The notes beneath the pieces were generated by a model. It did no database searches. It had not been told where the DNA came from and saw only the letters and a list, made by a program, of their open reading frames with translations. Positions 15,645 through 25,127 of a stretch of DNA of 64,000 nt are shown piece after piece. The DNA lies in assembly GCA_963797635.1 (NCBI GenBank), contig CAWCPZ010000002.1, forward strand, positions 1-64,000. Reading direction: 5' to 3'. The DNA is from JAOUEA01 sp963797635. Lineage in GTDB: Bacteria; Actinomycetota; UBA4738; HRBIN12. Each line of letters starts with the position of its first letter. Positions within the stretch are counted from its first letter, which is position 1. Position numbers and translations under genes: made by a program.

Positions 15645-18101
15645 ATGACCAGGCGCTACGACGCATCTGAGATCGAACCGAAGTGGCAACAGGTGTGGGC
15701 CGACGAGGGCCTGTACCGGGCCTCCGAGGACCCCGACGATCCCCGTCCCCGGTTCTACGCGCTCGACATGTTCCCGTATCCCTCGGGTGACCTGCACATG
15801 GGCCATGCCGAGGCGTTCAGCGGCGGCGACGCGGTGGCCCGCTACCAATCGATGCGCGGCTACAACGTGCTGCATCCGATCGGCTGGGACGCGTTCGGCC
15901 TGCCCGCGGAGAACGCGGCCATCAAGCGTGGCGTTCCTCCGAAGGAGTGGACCTACGCCAACATCGAGCAGCAGGCGGCCTCGTTCCAGCGCATGGGCAT
16001 GTCGTTCGATTGGAGCCGGCGCCTCAACACGTGCGATCCCTCCTACTACCGCTGGACCCAGTGGCTGTTCACGCGGTTCTTCGCCAAGGGCCTGGCCTAC
16101 CGGAAGAACTCGCCGGTCAACTGGTGTCCGCACGACCACACGGTGCTGGCGAACGAACAGGTGATCCAGGGGGCGTGCGAGCGCTGCGGCACGATGGTGG
16201 AGCGCCGCGACCTGACGCAGTGGTTCTACAAGGTCACCGACTACGCCCAGCGGCTGCTGGACGACATGGACGACCTGATCGACTGGCCCGAGCGCGTCAT
16301 CACGATGCAGCGCAACTGGATCGGGCGCAGCGAAGGCGCGCGTGTGACCTTCACGATCGCCGAGACGGGCGAGGACATCGAGGTCTACACCACGCGCCCC
16401 GACACCCTGTGGGGCGTCACGTTCTTCGTGTTCGCGGTCGACCATCCGGCGGTGGAGCGCCTGGCCGAGCTGGGCGGCACCGCCGATCAGGTGGCGCCGC
16501 TGCGCGAACAGGCCCGGACCACCTCGCTGGTGGATCGCGAGGCCGCCGACACCAAGGACGGCGTGTTCCTGGGGGTCCACGCCGTGAACCCGGTGAACGG
16601 CGAGCGGATCCCGGTGTACGCCGCGCCCTACGTGCTGATGGAGTACGGGACCGGCGCGATCATGGCGGTGCCGGCCCACGACCAACGCGACTTCGAGTTC
16701 GCGCGCCAGCACGACCTGCCCGTCACGGTCGTGATCCAACCCGAGGGCGCCGAGCCGATCGACCCCGCCGCGATGACCGAAGCGCTGCCGCACGACGGGC
16801 TCATGGTCAACAGCGGTCCGTTCGACGGGGAACCCTCGCCGGCCTCGATCGCCAAGGTGATCGCCTGGCTGGAGGCCGAAGGCAAGGGGCACGCCGAGGT
16901 GAACTTCCGGCTGCGCGACTGGTTGCTCAGCCGCCAGCGGTTCTGGGGCGCGCCGATCCCGATCATCCACTGCCCCACGTGCGGCGAGGTCGCGGTGCCC
17001 GACGACCAACTGCCCGTCCTGCTCCCGGATGACGCCGACTTCACGCTGGGCGGGGAGTCGCCCCTGTCGCGTCATCCCACGTGGAAGCACGTGCCGTGTC
17101 CGAACTGCGGCGGCGAGGCCGAGCGCGACACCGACACGATGGACACGTTCGTGGATTCGAGTTGGTACTACTACCGGTACTGCTCGCCCGACGCCGAGGA
17201 CGTGCCGTTCCGGCGCGAGGACGCCGACCGATGGATGCCGGTGGGCCAGTACACGGGCGGCGTCGAGCACGCGATCCTGCACCTGCTCTACTCGCGGTTC
17301 TTCACCAAGGTGCTCTACGACCTGGACATGGTCGGGTTCGTCGAACCGTTCCCCAAGCTGATGAACCAGGGCCAGGTGATCTACGCCGGCGGCTCGATGA
17401 GCAAGTCCAAGGGCAACATCATCGAGCCCATGCCGCTGGTCGAACGGTGGGGCGCCGACTCGATGCGGCTCATCATGCTGTTCGCCGGTCCGTTCGAGGA
17501 CGACATCGACTGGAAGCTGATCTCCGGCGACGATCCCGACCGCCGGCCGGGCGTGCACTCGTGGCTGGGCCGGGTGTTCTCGGTGGTGGACGACGCGGTG
17601 GCGACGGACGCGCCCGAGACGGACGCGTTGGTGCGCATCACGCACAAGACCATCAAGGGCGTCACCGACGACATGGAGCGGTTCCGGTTCAACACGGCGA
17701 TCTCGAAGCTGCAGGTGCTGACCAACGAGATGCGGACCGCGCTCGATGCCGGCGCCGGCGCGAGGTCGGCCGCGGAGGCGTTGGCGTTGCTGCTGGCGCC
17801 GTTCGCGCCGTATGCCGCCGAGGAACTGTGGCGGACCGTGCTGGGACACGAGGCGTCGGTGCACGTGGCGTCGTGGCCGACGTTCGACCCGGCGCTGGTC
17901 GCCGACGACGTCGTGACGATGGTGGTGCAGGTGGACGGCAAGCTGCGGGACAAGATGCAGGTGGCCGTCGACATCACCGAAGCCGACGCGCTGGCGCTGG
18001 CCCACGGGAGCGAGAAGGTGTTCGCGGCGATCGGCGGCCGGGAGATCGTCAAGACGATCGTCCGCGCGCCCAAGCTCGTGAACTTCGTCACGCGCGGCTG
18101 A
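15645..18101 (+). CDS. leuS: Leucyl-tRNA synthetase
   Basis: 818 residues, complete and without a frame break. It charges tRNA(Leu). The class Ia signature HMGH is at 51-54, the editing domain at about 220-410 (TTRPDTLWGVTFFVFAVDHP, and the editing-site GTGAIMAVPAHDQRDFEFA), two Cys pairs form a zinc knuckle (CPTCG...CPNCG), and the KMSKS loop reads SMSKSKGN with Ser584 in place of the first Lys. The C-terminal anticodon and tail domains are present. ATG 15645 is the first start in this frame. Confidence 0.95.
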   Translation: MTRRYDASEIEPKWQQVWADEGLYRASEDPDDPRPRFYALDMFPYPSGDLHMGHAEAFSGGDAVARYQSMRGYNVLHPIGWDAFGLPAENAAIKRGVPPKEWTYANIEQQAASFQRMGMSFDWSRRLNTCDPSYYRWTQWLFTRFFAKGLAYRKNSPVNWCPHDHTVLANEQVIQGACERCGTMVERRDLTQWFYKVTDYAQRLLDDMDDLIDWPERVITMQRNWIGRSEGARVTFTIAETGEDIEVYTTRPDTLWGVTFFVFAVDHPAVERLAELGGTADQVAPLREQARTTSLVDREAADTKDGVFLGVHAVNPVNGERIPVYAAPYVLMEYGTGAIMAVPAHDQRDFEFARQHDLPVTVVIQPEGAEPIDPAAMTEALPHDGLMVNSGPFDGEPSPASIAKVIAWLEAEGKGHAEVNFRLRDWLLSRQRFWGAPIPIIHCPTCGEVAVPDDQLPVLLPDDADFTLGGESPLSRHPTWKHVPCPNCGGEAERDTDTMDTFVDSSWYYYRYCSPDAEDVPFRREDADRWMPVGQYTGGVEHAILHLLYSRFFTKVLYDLDMVGFVEPFPKLMNQGQVIYAGGSMSKSKGNIIEPMPLVERWGADSMRLIMLFAGPFEDDIDWKLISGDDPDRRPGVHSWLGRVFSVVDDAVATDAPETDALVRITHKTIKGVTDDMERFRFNTAISKLQVLTNEMRTALDAGAGARSAAEALALLLAPFAPYAAEELWRTVLGHEASVHVASWPTFDPALVADDVVTMVVQVDGKLRDKMQVAVDITEADALALAHGSEKVFAAIGGREIVKTIVRAPKLVNFVTRG

Positions 18102-18109
18102 GCTCCTCG

Positions 18110-18128
18110 CGGGCGTGACGCCCGTCAC
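18110..18128 (+). terminator. Hairpin after leuS
   Basis: CGGGCGT (18110-18116) can pair with ACGCCCG (18118-18124), or GTGAC (18115-18119) with GTCAC (18124-18128). The two pairings exclude each other. It lies just after the leuS stop; there is no T tract. Confidence 0.3.
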
Positions 18129-18150
18129 GGCGTGGGGTGAGCCACCGCCA

Positions 18151-18156
18151 TAGCGT
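18151..18156 (+). promoter_or_regulatory. -10 box (TAGCGT), leaderless geometry
   Basis: TAGCGT ends 6 nt before the ATG of comEA at 18163, giving comEA-comEC its own leaderless promoter. Confidence 0.5.
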
Positions 18157-18162
18157 CGGCCC

Positions 18163-18796
18163 ATGAGCATCAAGGAACGTCTCGACACCTTGTCCCGTGG
18201 CGAGCTGGCCGGCCTCATCGCGGTGTTGGTGGTCACGCTGGCGGGAGCCGGGCTCTGGTACACACGGTCGCTGCCGAAACCGGTGCAGATCGCCTCGTCG
18301 GCCGGGCCCGGTGGTGGCCGGCCAGGTGGCGGGAGCGGCCACGGCATCGGCCTCCGCCAGCGCCGCGCCGATCATCGTCGATGTCACCGGCTGGGTGCAC
18401 GACCCGGGGGTCTACGAGTTCGTCACCGGCGACCGGGTGATCGATGCCGTCGAACGTGCGGGCGGCGCCAAGCCGGGCGCCGACCTGTCCATCCTGAACC
18501 TGGCGGCGCCGCTCACCGACGGCACCCAGGTCGTGGTCTCGAAGGAAGGGGCCGCCGGCGCGGTGGGGGCGACCGGTTCGTCGACGGGCGGCACGACCGC
18601 CGGCGCCCTCATCAACATCAACACGGCGACGGCCACCGAGTTCGAGACGCTCTCGGGCATCGGTGAGGTGCTGGCTGCCGCCATCGTCGACTACCGCACC
18701 GAGAACGGCCCGTTCACCTCGGTCGATGAACTCGAGGACGTGAGTGGGATCGGTCCGTCCACGCTGGACGAGATCCGCGATCAGGTCACCGTGTGA
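18163..18796 (+). CDS. comEA: ComEA DNA receptor, one frame break
   Basis: ComEA binds incoming double-stranded DNA outside the membrane and hands it to ComEC. The N-terminus (SIKERLDTLSRGELAGLIAVLVV) has one membrane span. After about residue 48 the frame moves by one at CCC 18307-18309, one C too many, and continues as a SLBB domain (IIVDVTGWVHDPGVYEF) and a C-terminal helix-hairpin-helix pair (ININTATATEFETLSGIGEV...VDELEDVSGIGPSTLDEI). The rebuilt length is about 210 residues, normal for the family. The stop overlaps the GTG of comEC. Confidence 0.85.
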
Positions 18797-21186
18797 ACAC
18801 GTGGGCGCTGCCCGCGGCGGCGGGGGCGTTCTGGGCCGGCCTCGTCGCCTGGAGCGCCCACCCGCCGTGGGTTCGCGCCTGGATGGGGTTCGCGGTCGGC
18901 ATCGCCGCGCTGGTGGCGGCGTGGCTCGCGGCGCCCACGCTTCGGTCCGGTCCATCCGACCTGGAGCGCCTCGGGCTCGCGGCCCCGGAGTCGGCCACGC
19001 TCGAAGCCGTCGCGGCGCCGCGCCTCGAACGGCGGGCCGCGGGCACGCCGGTGGCGGTGTTCGCCATGGTCGGTGTCTTCTGCCTCGCGCTGGGATGGGC
19101 CGGGGTCCAGGATGCGCGCCTCGCCGGGTCGTTCCTGGCCTCGCTCGGTCCGGAGCGGGTCACGGTCGCCGGCACCCTGCGCACGGATCCGTCGGTGGGC
19201 GGGTTCGGCTGGTCGGCGGTGGTCGACGTCAGCTCGGTGGAGTGGGACGGGGGCGTGGCCGGTGTCCGCGAATCCGTCTGGGTCAGCGGGAGTGAGGACC
19301 TCCCCCGCGGATCGGTGCGCGGCGACCGGGTCCTGCTCGAAGGCACGCTCCAGGTGCCCGACGATGCCGGGTTCGCGGACGTGCTGCACCACAAAGGCAT
19401 CGCGGTCTCCATCCAGCTCAGCGAGTACGAGCGGCTGGGCGGGGCATCGAACCCGTTCGTCCGCGCCACGCAGGTGTTCCGCTCGTTCGTGGGCACCACG
19501 ATCTCCCGGCTCTTCCCGCCGAAGGAGGCCGGGCTGCTGTTGGGGCTGGTGCTCGGCGACGACTCCCAGCTCGATCCCGGGCTGGCGCGCGACTTCCACG
19601 CGACCGGGCTCGGCCACCTGCTGGTGGTGAGCGGCGAGAACGTCGCCATGGTCCTGGCGCCCGTGCTGGCGTTCGCCGCATGGGTGGGCCTCACGCGTTG
19701 GCCGCGGTTCCTGCTCTCGCTGGGCACGGTGGCGTTCTTCGTGGTGCTCACCGGCGCCGAGCCCTCGGTGATGCGCGCCGGCGTCATGGCCACCCTCACG
19801 CTGGTCGGGGTGCTCATGGGGCGGCCGCGCGCGACCGCATCCATCCTGGCCGGAGCCGTCCTCGTGCTCCTGGCGCTCGACCCCTGGCTGGTGTGGTCGA
19901 TCGGGTTCCAGCTCAGCGTCGCGGCGACCGGCGGCATGGTGGCGCTGGCGACGCCGCTGGCCGAACGTCTGGCGCGGGTGATGCCCAAGCCGATCGCGCT
20001 CGCGGCCGGCACCACCCTGGCGGCGCAGCTCGGCGTCACCCCGATCCTGTTGTTCCATTTCCACGAGGTGCCCGGCGTGACGATCGTGGCGAACCTCGCG
20101 GCGTTCCCCGCCGTGGCGCCGGCGTTGCTCATGGGGATCGCGGCCTCGCTCGCGGGGCTGCTCTGGTTCCCGCTCGGCCGGTTCCTCTCGCTCTTCGCGC
20201 TGCTGCCGATGCGCTACCTGGAGGTCGTCGCCGATGCGCTCGCGAAGGCGCCGGTGGCCTACGTCACCAGCCGGGGCGGACCGGTCGTGCTGCTGGTCGG
20301 CGCCGGGCTCTTCGTGGTGGTGACGCGATGGCTGCGCACCGGCAGGCGGCCCTCACGCCGCATGGTGGTCGCCGCGGTCGGGGTGTTCCCGCTCCTCGTG
20401 TGGTCGACGGCGATGGGCGTGGGAGCACCCGGCGCGCTCACCGTGCGGGTCTTCGACGTCGGCCAGGGCGACTCGGCCCTGGTGACCAGTCCCGCAGGGG
20501 TCTCGATCCTGATCGACGGCGGCCCCGACGAGGAACAGGTCGCCACCGAGCTGGCGGCGCTCGGGGTCAAACGGCTCGATGTCGTGGTGGCGAGCCATCC
20601 GCACGCCGATCACATGGTCGGGCTCCCCAACGTCATGGCGCGCATCCAGGTGGGACTGGTCCTGGAGCCCGGCTGCGATCAGACCGCCGAGCTGCAGGTC
20701 GAGCTCGACCAGGCCATCGCCGATGAAGGCATCCCCGTCGAGTACCCGCGAACGGGCTCGTCCTACACCGTGGGTGATCTCCGACTCGACATCCTGTCGC
20801 CGCACGAGTGCTGGACCGGCACCGAGTCGGACACGAACAACGACGCCATCGTGGTGCGGCTGAGCCGCGGCGATGACGTCGTGCTGTTCGCCACCGAGCC
20901 CGAGGAACCCGCGCAGGAGTGGCTGCTCGACAGCGGCCAGTCGCTCGCCGCCGACGTCCTGAAGGTGCCGCATCACGGCGCGGCGACGTCGATCCCCGAG
21001 TTCTTCCAGGCCGTGCACGCCACCGTGGCGGTGGTGAGCGTGGGAGAGAACACGTACGGCCATCCGGTGCCCGCCACCCTCGAGGCGATCGCGGCCACCG
21101 GCGCCCAGGTGTGGCGAACCGACGAGCACGGCACCGTCACGATCACCTTCCAGGCCGGTCAGCCGGTGGTCTCGGGCGAGCGATGA
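18793..21186 (+). CDS. comEC: ComEC/Rec2 DNA translocation channel
   Basis: 797 residues. The N-terminal part has membrane helices and a soluble OB-like domain; the competence core of about eight helices lies at 230-530 (e.g. GLLLGLVLGDDSQL, HLLVVSGENVAMVLAP). The C-terminal metallo-beta-lactamase domain has FDVGQGDSALV, SHPHADHMVGLP near 600 and PHHGAATSIPEFF, the likely nuclease that degrades one strand. It forms the inner-membrane DNA channel and is translated by GTGA coupling to comEA. No frame break. Confidence 0.92.
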   Translation: MNTWALPAAAGAFWAGLVAWSAHPPWVRAWMGFAVGIAALVAAWLAAPTLRSGPSDLERLGLAAPESATLEAVAAPRLERRAAGTPVAVFAMVGVFCLALGWAGVQDARLAGSFLASLGPERVTVAGTLRTDPSVGGFGWSAVVDVSSVEWDGGVAGVRESVWVSGSEDLPRGSVRGDRVLLEGTLQVPDDAGFADVLHHKGIAVSIQLSEYERLGGASNPFVRATQVFRSFVGTTISRLFPPKEAGLLLGLVLGDDSQLDPGLARDFHATGLGHLLVVSGENVAMVLAPVLAFAAWVGLTRWPRFLLSLGTVAFFVVLTGAEPSVMRAGVMATLTLVGVLMGRPRATASILAGAVLVLLALDPWLVWSIGFQLSVAATGGMVALATPLAERLARVMPKPIALAAGTTLAAQLGVTPILLFHFHEVPGVTIVANLAAFPAVAPALLMGIAASLAGLLWFPLGRFLSLFALLPMRYLEVVADALAKAPVAYVTSRGGPVVLLVGAGLFVVVTRWLRTGRRPSRRMVVAAVGVFPLLVWSTAMGVGAPGALTVRVFDVGQGDSALVTSPAGVSILIDGGPDEEQVATELAALGVKRLDVVVASHPHADHMVGLPNVMARIQVGLVLEPGCDQTAELQVELDQAIADEGIPVEYPRTGSSYTVGDLRLDILSPHECWTGTESDTNNDAIVVRLSRGDDVVLFATEPEEPAQEWLLDSGQSLAADVLKVPHHGAATSIPEFFQAVHATVAVVSVGENTYGHPVPATLEAIAATGAQVWRTDEHGTVTITFQAGQPVVSGER

Positions 21187-21293
21187 CGGCGACTCGTGGT
21201 CCTGTCCGAGGAGGGTCTCGTTCGCGCACCACACCGGAGGGTTCTGTCCGGGCTGAGCGGATGTGCTGGGGCACGACCGAGCGCCAACACGGA

Positions 21294-21299
21294 TAGGGT
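21294..21299 (+). promoter_or_regulatory. -10 box (TAGGGT), leaderless geometry
   Basis: TAGGGT ends 6 nt before ATG 21306 of the serine hydrolase gene. Confidence 0.5.
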
Positions 21300-21305
21300 C
21301 GGGCC

Positions 21306-22311
21306 ATGGCGGACCTGCATGACGCGATCGCGGCCGAGGCAGAACGCACCGCGTTCTCCGGCGTGGTGCGGGTGGACCGAGGAGCGGAGACGCTCGTCGC
21401 GCAGGCATTCGGGCTGGCCGACCGCGGCCGCGAGGTGCCGAATACCGTGGGAACCCGATTCGCGCTCGCGAGTGGCGCGAAGGGCTTCACGGCGCTCGTG
21501 GTGATGTCTCTTGTGGAGGACGGCAGCCTCGCGCTCGACACGACCGCGCGCTCGGTCCTCGGTGACGATCTGCCGCTGATCGATGGCGCTGTCACGGTCG
21601 AGCACCTGCTAGCGCATCGATCCGGGATCGGCGACTACCTCGACGAGGACACGATGACCGACGTCAAGGCGTACCTGATGCCCGTGCCCGTCCACACCCT
21701 CGCGTCGACGGAGGACTACCTCTCGATACTCGACGGGCACCCGCAGGTGTCGGCGCCCGGCGAGCGGTTCGCCTACAACAACGGAGGCTTCGTCGTGCTC
21801 GCGCTGATCGCGGAGCGGGCGAGCGGGGAGCCGTTCCATCGCCTCGTGGCCGAGCGGGTGTGTGAGCCGGCGGGTGTTGCGTGACACCGGCTACCTGCGA
21901 TCGGACGAGCTTCCGGGGGATGCGGCCCTCGGCTACCTTTGGACCGATCGGCCACGCACGAACGTCTTCCACCTCCCGGTGCGCGGGACAGGCGACGGCG
22001 GGATCTACTCGACGGCCGCCGATCTCTCGCGGTTCTGGGAAGCCCTCTTCGCGGGCCAGATCGTGTCGGTCGATGCCGTCGCCGAGATGGTGCGCCCACG
22101 GAGCGATTGGCCGGAGGAGAAACGCCGGTACGGGCTCGGGTTCCACCTGCACCCGACGACCGATGTCGTATGGCTCGAGGGCTACGACGCGGGGGTCTCG
22201 TTCACGAGTACGCACGAGCCCGATCGCCGGATCACGGCCACGGTGATCTCGAACACGGCCGAGGGCGCGTGGCCGTTCGTCGAGCTGTTCGACCGAGAGC
22301 TCGGGATCTAG
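21306..22311 (+). CDS. Serine hydrolase, class C beta-lactamase/esterase family, one frame break
   Basis: A penicillin-binding-protein-like serine hydrolase with no signal peptide, so probably cytoplasmic and acting as an esterase or peptidase. The S-x-x-K nucleophile motif is SGAK (in FALASGAKGF), and the second motif is YNN (in RFAYNNGG). At about 21873-21877 the frame shifts by one; the rest (GYLRSDELPGDAALGYLW, GGIYSTAADLSRFWEALFAG, GYDAGVSF) completes the family fold and ends at TAG 22311. The rebuilt length is about 334 residues. Confidence 0.75.
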
Positions 22312-22358
22312 GGTCCGAACACAGCACGGACCACGGCGATGGTCGGCCCCACCCTCTA

Positions 22359-22500
22359 CGTGGTCCAGGAACGTCCGGCGCGATGCGGTCGAAGGGTTGC
22401 GCCAACCGCTCGAGGACGGCCGCGTGGTCGTCACGCCAGCGATCGGTTCGGTCGAGTTCCCTCTCGGTTCACGCTGTCGCACCACGGCGAGATGTTCGTG
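22359..22500 (+). pseudogene. Fragment of a YifB/ComM (Mg-chelatase-like) AAA ATPase
   Basis: In one frame the DNA reads VRRDAVEGLRQPLEDGRVVV followed by AIGSVEFP, and after a one-base shift FTLSHHGEMFVGQ. This matches the invariant block of ComM/YifB and magnesium-chelatase ATPases (RRDALE-LRQPLEDGRV...FP-F). No Walker A or remainder of the roughly 500-residue protein is present. It lies 1.2 kb downstream of comEC. I take it as a decayed remnant; identification rests on this one motif block. Confidence 0.45.
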
Positions 22501-22538
22501 GGCCAAGCACCAACGGTACGGACAAGAAACACCGGGCA

Positions 22539-22973
22539 CTATCGACGTCGCCACGGTCTCCTCATGTGGCGCACAGTACGGTCGATTCGGTTCCGATCCC
22601 CTGCCGGCCAGGATCGAGTGATGTCGAGAAAGACGATGCGATCGACGGGCCCGGTGATCACACCGATCGTGTCGTTGTCGCGAATGCACACGCCCTTCCC
22701 CCAGTCGTGGTCAAGGAGTCGCTCGGCAGAGCTGATGCTGAAGAACAGCCTCCCGTCTCGAATCCTCGGGATCCAGTCCGGGTCATCCGACGAGGTGAGG
22801 ACGACCTCCGCGACCTCGTTGATCGCCGGATCATCCTCAGTGAGGTCGCGGAGGCTGAGGCGACGCTTCCCATGCCAAAGCCACCGCCTGTCGATCCAAT
22901 CCCCGAGGGCAGGCTCGTGCACGTATAGGCATCGATCCGGGGCGGAGTACATCTCGATCCGCATCGGAGACAT
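22539..22973 (-). CDS. Hypothetical protein
   Basis: 144 residues from ATG 22973 (or the ATG at 22964). The first 120 have normal protein composition, rich in Trp, Asp and hydrophobics (LYVHEPALGDWIDRRWLWHG, IPRIRDGRLFFSISSAERLL, TIGVITGPVDRIVFLDITRS); the last 20 are Arg-rich and may be read past a frame error. No signal peptide, membrane segment or recognisable motif. The plus-strand frames here are Ser/Arg-rich shadows. No clear ribosome site. Confidence 0.45.
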   Translation of the reverse strand: MSPMRIEMYSAPDRCLYVHEPALGDWIDRRWLWHGKRRLSLRDLTEDDPAINEVAEVVLTSSDDPDWIPRIRDGRLFFSISSAERLLDHDWGKGVCIRDNDTIGVITGPVDRIVFLDITRSWPAGDRNRIDRTVRHMRRPWRRR

Positions 22974-23109
22974 GTTCGCAGCATCGAGTTGTCGTGGTCA
23001 CCCAATGAATAGTGAGTGAGTCGTCGGTGTACATTCGCGGACGTTGTCGCACCATGACGGCTACTCGCTCGGGCTGAGCGTTTCGATCGCGGTTCCACCT
23101 GAAGGGGCT

Positions 23110-23488
23110 ATGGCTCACGGATACCTTCGCCGTGTGAGTGACGACCACCGGTCATACGCGGCGACCTGGTTCAAGCCACGGGTCGAAGGTTGGGACCGGC
23201 GTGCCTTTGGGATGGCGCGACGCCAGAAGATCGACACCTTCGTCCTCGCTCGATGGGGAGAGTGGAGCGACGACTGGGAGGAATTCGCGATGAAGGTGAT
23301 CTCCCACGGCCTGAGGGAGCGGGGAGGACTATCTCTCCGTGTACGGTGGATCTGAGTTCGGTGTTGAGGCCCACCCAAGCGCGGTAGGAGAGGGGACGGC
23401 CCTCGATGAAGACCAGGTAATGGATGACGCCCTCCACCGCATGAAGGGTCTCTTCGACCGAGACATGTTCCAGAGCCTGTGGATCTAG
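23110..23488 (+). CDS. Hypothetical protein, one frame break
   Basis: From ATG 23110 (AAGGGG just upstream) the frame reads MAHGYLRRVSDDHRSYAATW through KIDTFVLARWGEWSDDWEEF to about 23330. A one-base shift continues it as LSVYGGSEFGVEAHPSAVGE and HRMKGLFDRDMFQSLWI to TAG 23488, about 125 residues in all. The continuation has natural acidic and hydrophobic composition, which favours this strand over the overlapping minus frame. Not a family I recognise; no signal or membrane segment. Confidence 0.4.
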
Positions 23489-23518
23489 ACCTCTAGGCAT
23501 CGCGTCCCAAGCCCGGCG

Positions 23519-23908
23519 TCAGCCCCAGAGATGGCAGATCCGTTGTTCCAGAGAACAGCCTTCCTCGAGCAGCTCCAGGGCTCGATCGTCGCCGCGCTCG
23601 GCCCTTGCACGCAACTCGCGACAGACCAACTCGCTCATCTCCGCGTAGCACACAGCGTCGTGCTTTCGATCGTCGCCGCGCTTCCAATCGAGGAGCGCAC
23701 TGGGCCCCCAGTCCTCGAGCAGGAGTTCCTCGAGGCGATAGCGAACGATGTCGTCGCCGGTGGGTACGTCATCGTCGATCCACAGGTTCCACAAGGCGGG
23801 CCGATGCAGGTTCGCGCCGGTGCCCTCGAAGTCGGGATCGGCGATCAGCTCACCGGCGATGTACCTGCCGCTGCCGTTCGCCGTGAGGGCCGTGAGGAAG
23901 TAGCGCAC
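23519..23908 (-). CDS. Hypothetical acidic protein
   Basis: 129 residues from GTG 23908, chosen because GGAGATGAC lies directly upstream and the residues before it look non-coding. The sequence (VRYFLTALTANGSGRYIAGE, LIADPDFEGTGANLHRPALW, RYRLEELLLEDWGPSALLDW, ...LELLEEGCSLEQRICHLWG) is acidic and helical in its second half. No membrane segment and no motif I recognise. It may form a small accessory cluster with its neighbours. Confidence 0.5.
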   Translation of the reverse strand: MRYFLTALTANGSGRYIAGELIADPDFEGTGANLHRPALWNLWIDDDVPTGDDIVRYRLEELLLEDWGPSALLDWKRGDDRKHDAVCYAEMSELVCRELRARAERGDDRALELLEEGCSLEQRICHLWG

Positions 23909-24089
23909 GTCATCTCCGTCTTCCCCCTCCCGTTCCAGCAAGGCTGGCTCAAGCGTACGGCGGCGTGCGTGGCATGCGCATCGGGCGTTCGACGGTTTCT
24001 GGACCACAGCGCTTAGGTCCGATGACCCGGTGAGGACGATCGATTTGGTCGCCGAGGCGTCCAGATACATTCCCGAACGCTCTCGCAGC

Positions 24090-24845
24090 CTAGGGTTTGG
24101 TGGCCCGAGGCGGTGGGTGCACCATCCACACGTTCGGCTCCACGTAAACGCCTTCGTCCCGCTCACGATCGATCTCGATCGGCACCAGCGCACCTGACAC
24201 GACGTACACGCCGCTCTCCGGAAGCGCCATCTCCGTCCATTCCTCCCACTCCGCCACGGTGCCTGTGACTACCACCGATCTCGAGGCGACCTTGACGATG
24301 TCGGCGCCGAGCCGCTCGTGCGTTCTCAGCCAGGGGTCGAGATGGGTGCCGTCCGGCCGCCGCCACGAGAGGTAGCGGTCGATCGGAGTCAGTGGATAAC
24401 GCTGCTTCAGGGTCGGCCGCACAGGCGCGATCAGTGTGTCCAAACCGTGGTCGCGACCGATCTCGGCCATCCGCTCGATCATGCGGCGGCTGAGGCCCTG
24501 GCCGCGATACTCGCGAGCGATCGTGATTCCCAGCGCGCAGAGGACGGTCGGCGCCGACGGTTCCGGGGCGAATCGCGACTCCATCACCGCGTCGAATCCC
24601 CCGTCGGGAAGCGTCGCTAGGTCTCCGTCCCACGCCGCGGGGATCGCGTGCCCGACGCCGACGACCTCCTGGCGCTCGTCGTCCCAGGCGTAGAAAAGGA
24701 ACTCCGCGTACTCGGCGACCACGCGCCCGAACAGGCGCTTCAAGACGGCCCCCTCGTTCATGAACGCAGGATCCGGAGCCGCAAGACTGTCCGCGTGAGG
24801 GAGTTTGCCGGGCCGCTCGGCACGCGTCGGAAAATGGAGCGTCAT
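24090..24845 (-). CDS. GNAT-family acetyltransferase
   Basis: 251 residues. The acetyl-CoA signature lies mid-protein: LGITIAREYRGQGLSRRMIERMAEIGRDHG, followed by a conserved TLIAPVRPTLKQRYPL segment. The first 60 residues hold an acidic FYAWDDERQEVVGVGHAIP strand pair typical of GNAT beta strands. The C-terminal extension with Pro and Val is unassigned. Acceptor unknown. The 282-base stretch that follows, to 25127, shows no convincing gene. Confidence 0.75.
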   Translation of the reverse strand: MTLHFPTRAERPGKLPHADSLAAPDPAFMNEGAVLKRLFGRVVAEYAEFLFYAWDDERQEVVGVGHAIPAAWDGDLATLPDGGFDAVMESRFAPEPSAPTVLCALGITIAREYRGQGLSRRMIERMAEIGRDHGLDTLIAPVRPTLKQRYPLTPIDRYLSWRRPDGTHLDPWLRTHERLGADIVKVASRSVVVTGTVAEWEEWTEMALPESGVYVVSGALVPIEIDRERDEGVYVEPNVWMVHPPPRATKP

Positions 24846-25127
24846 GTCAAGGCGAAGCGTTGCACGCCCTACCTGGATATGTCACCAGCGCAGTTGTGCT
24901 CAGTGGACATTCGCGGGCACTCGCGCACCGGACGAGACGCTCAACCCTCTGCGGCGAGACCCGCTTGGGTCAACGGCTACTCGCGCGCTCCCGAATGCCG
25001 TCTCTAGCCCGAACCAGCTCGGGCAGCGACGCCGACGATCGCATCACAGGCGTTGCCGTCGCTAGGGTCGAGCGGTCGGATCATGGCTGGACGATACCGC
25101 TGAGGAATTCCACGAGCCCCAGCCCCT

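Noticed and set aside
15630..18347. 905-residue open frame on the minus strand
   Set aside because: It is the antisense of leuS and comEA with no domain; leuS is complete on the plus strand.
18781..20132. Two long minus-strand frames opposite comEC
   Set aside because: Composition is shadow-like, and comEC has all its motifs on the plus strand.
23171..23500. Minus-strand frame MPRGLDPQALEHVSVEETLH
   Set aside because: The start looks plausible but the second half is Arg/Ser-rich. The plus-strand frame at 23110-23488, with one base repaired, accounts for the whole stretch.
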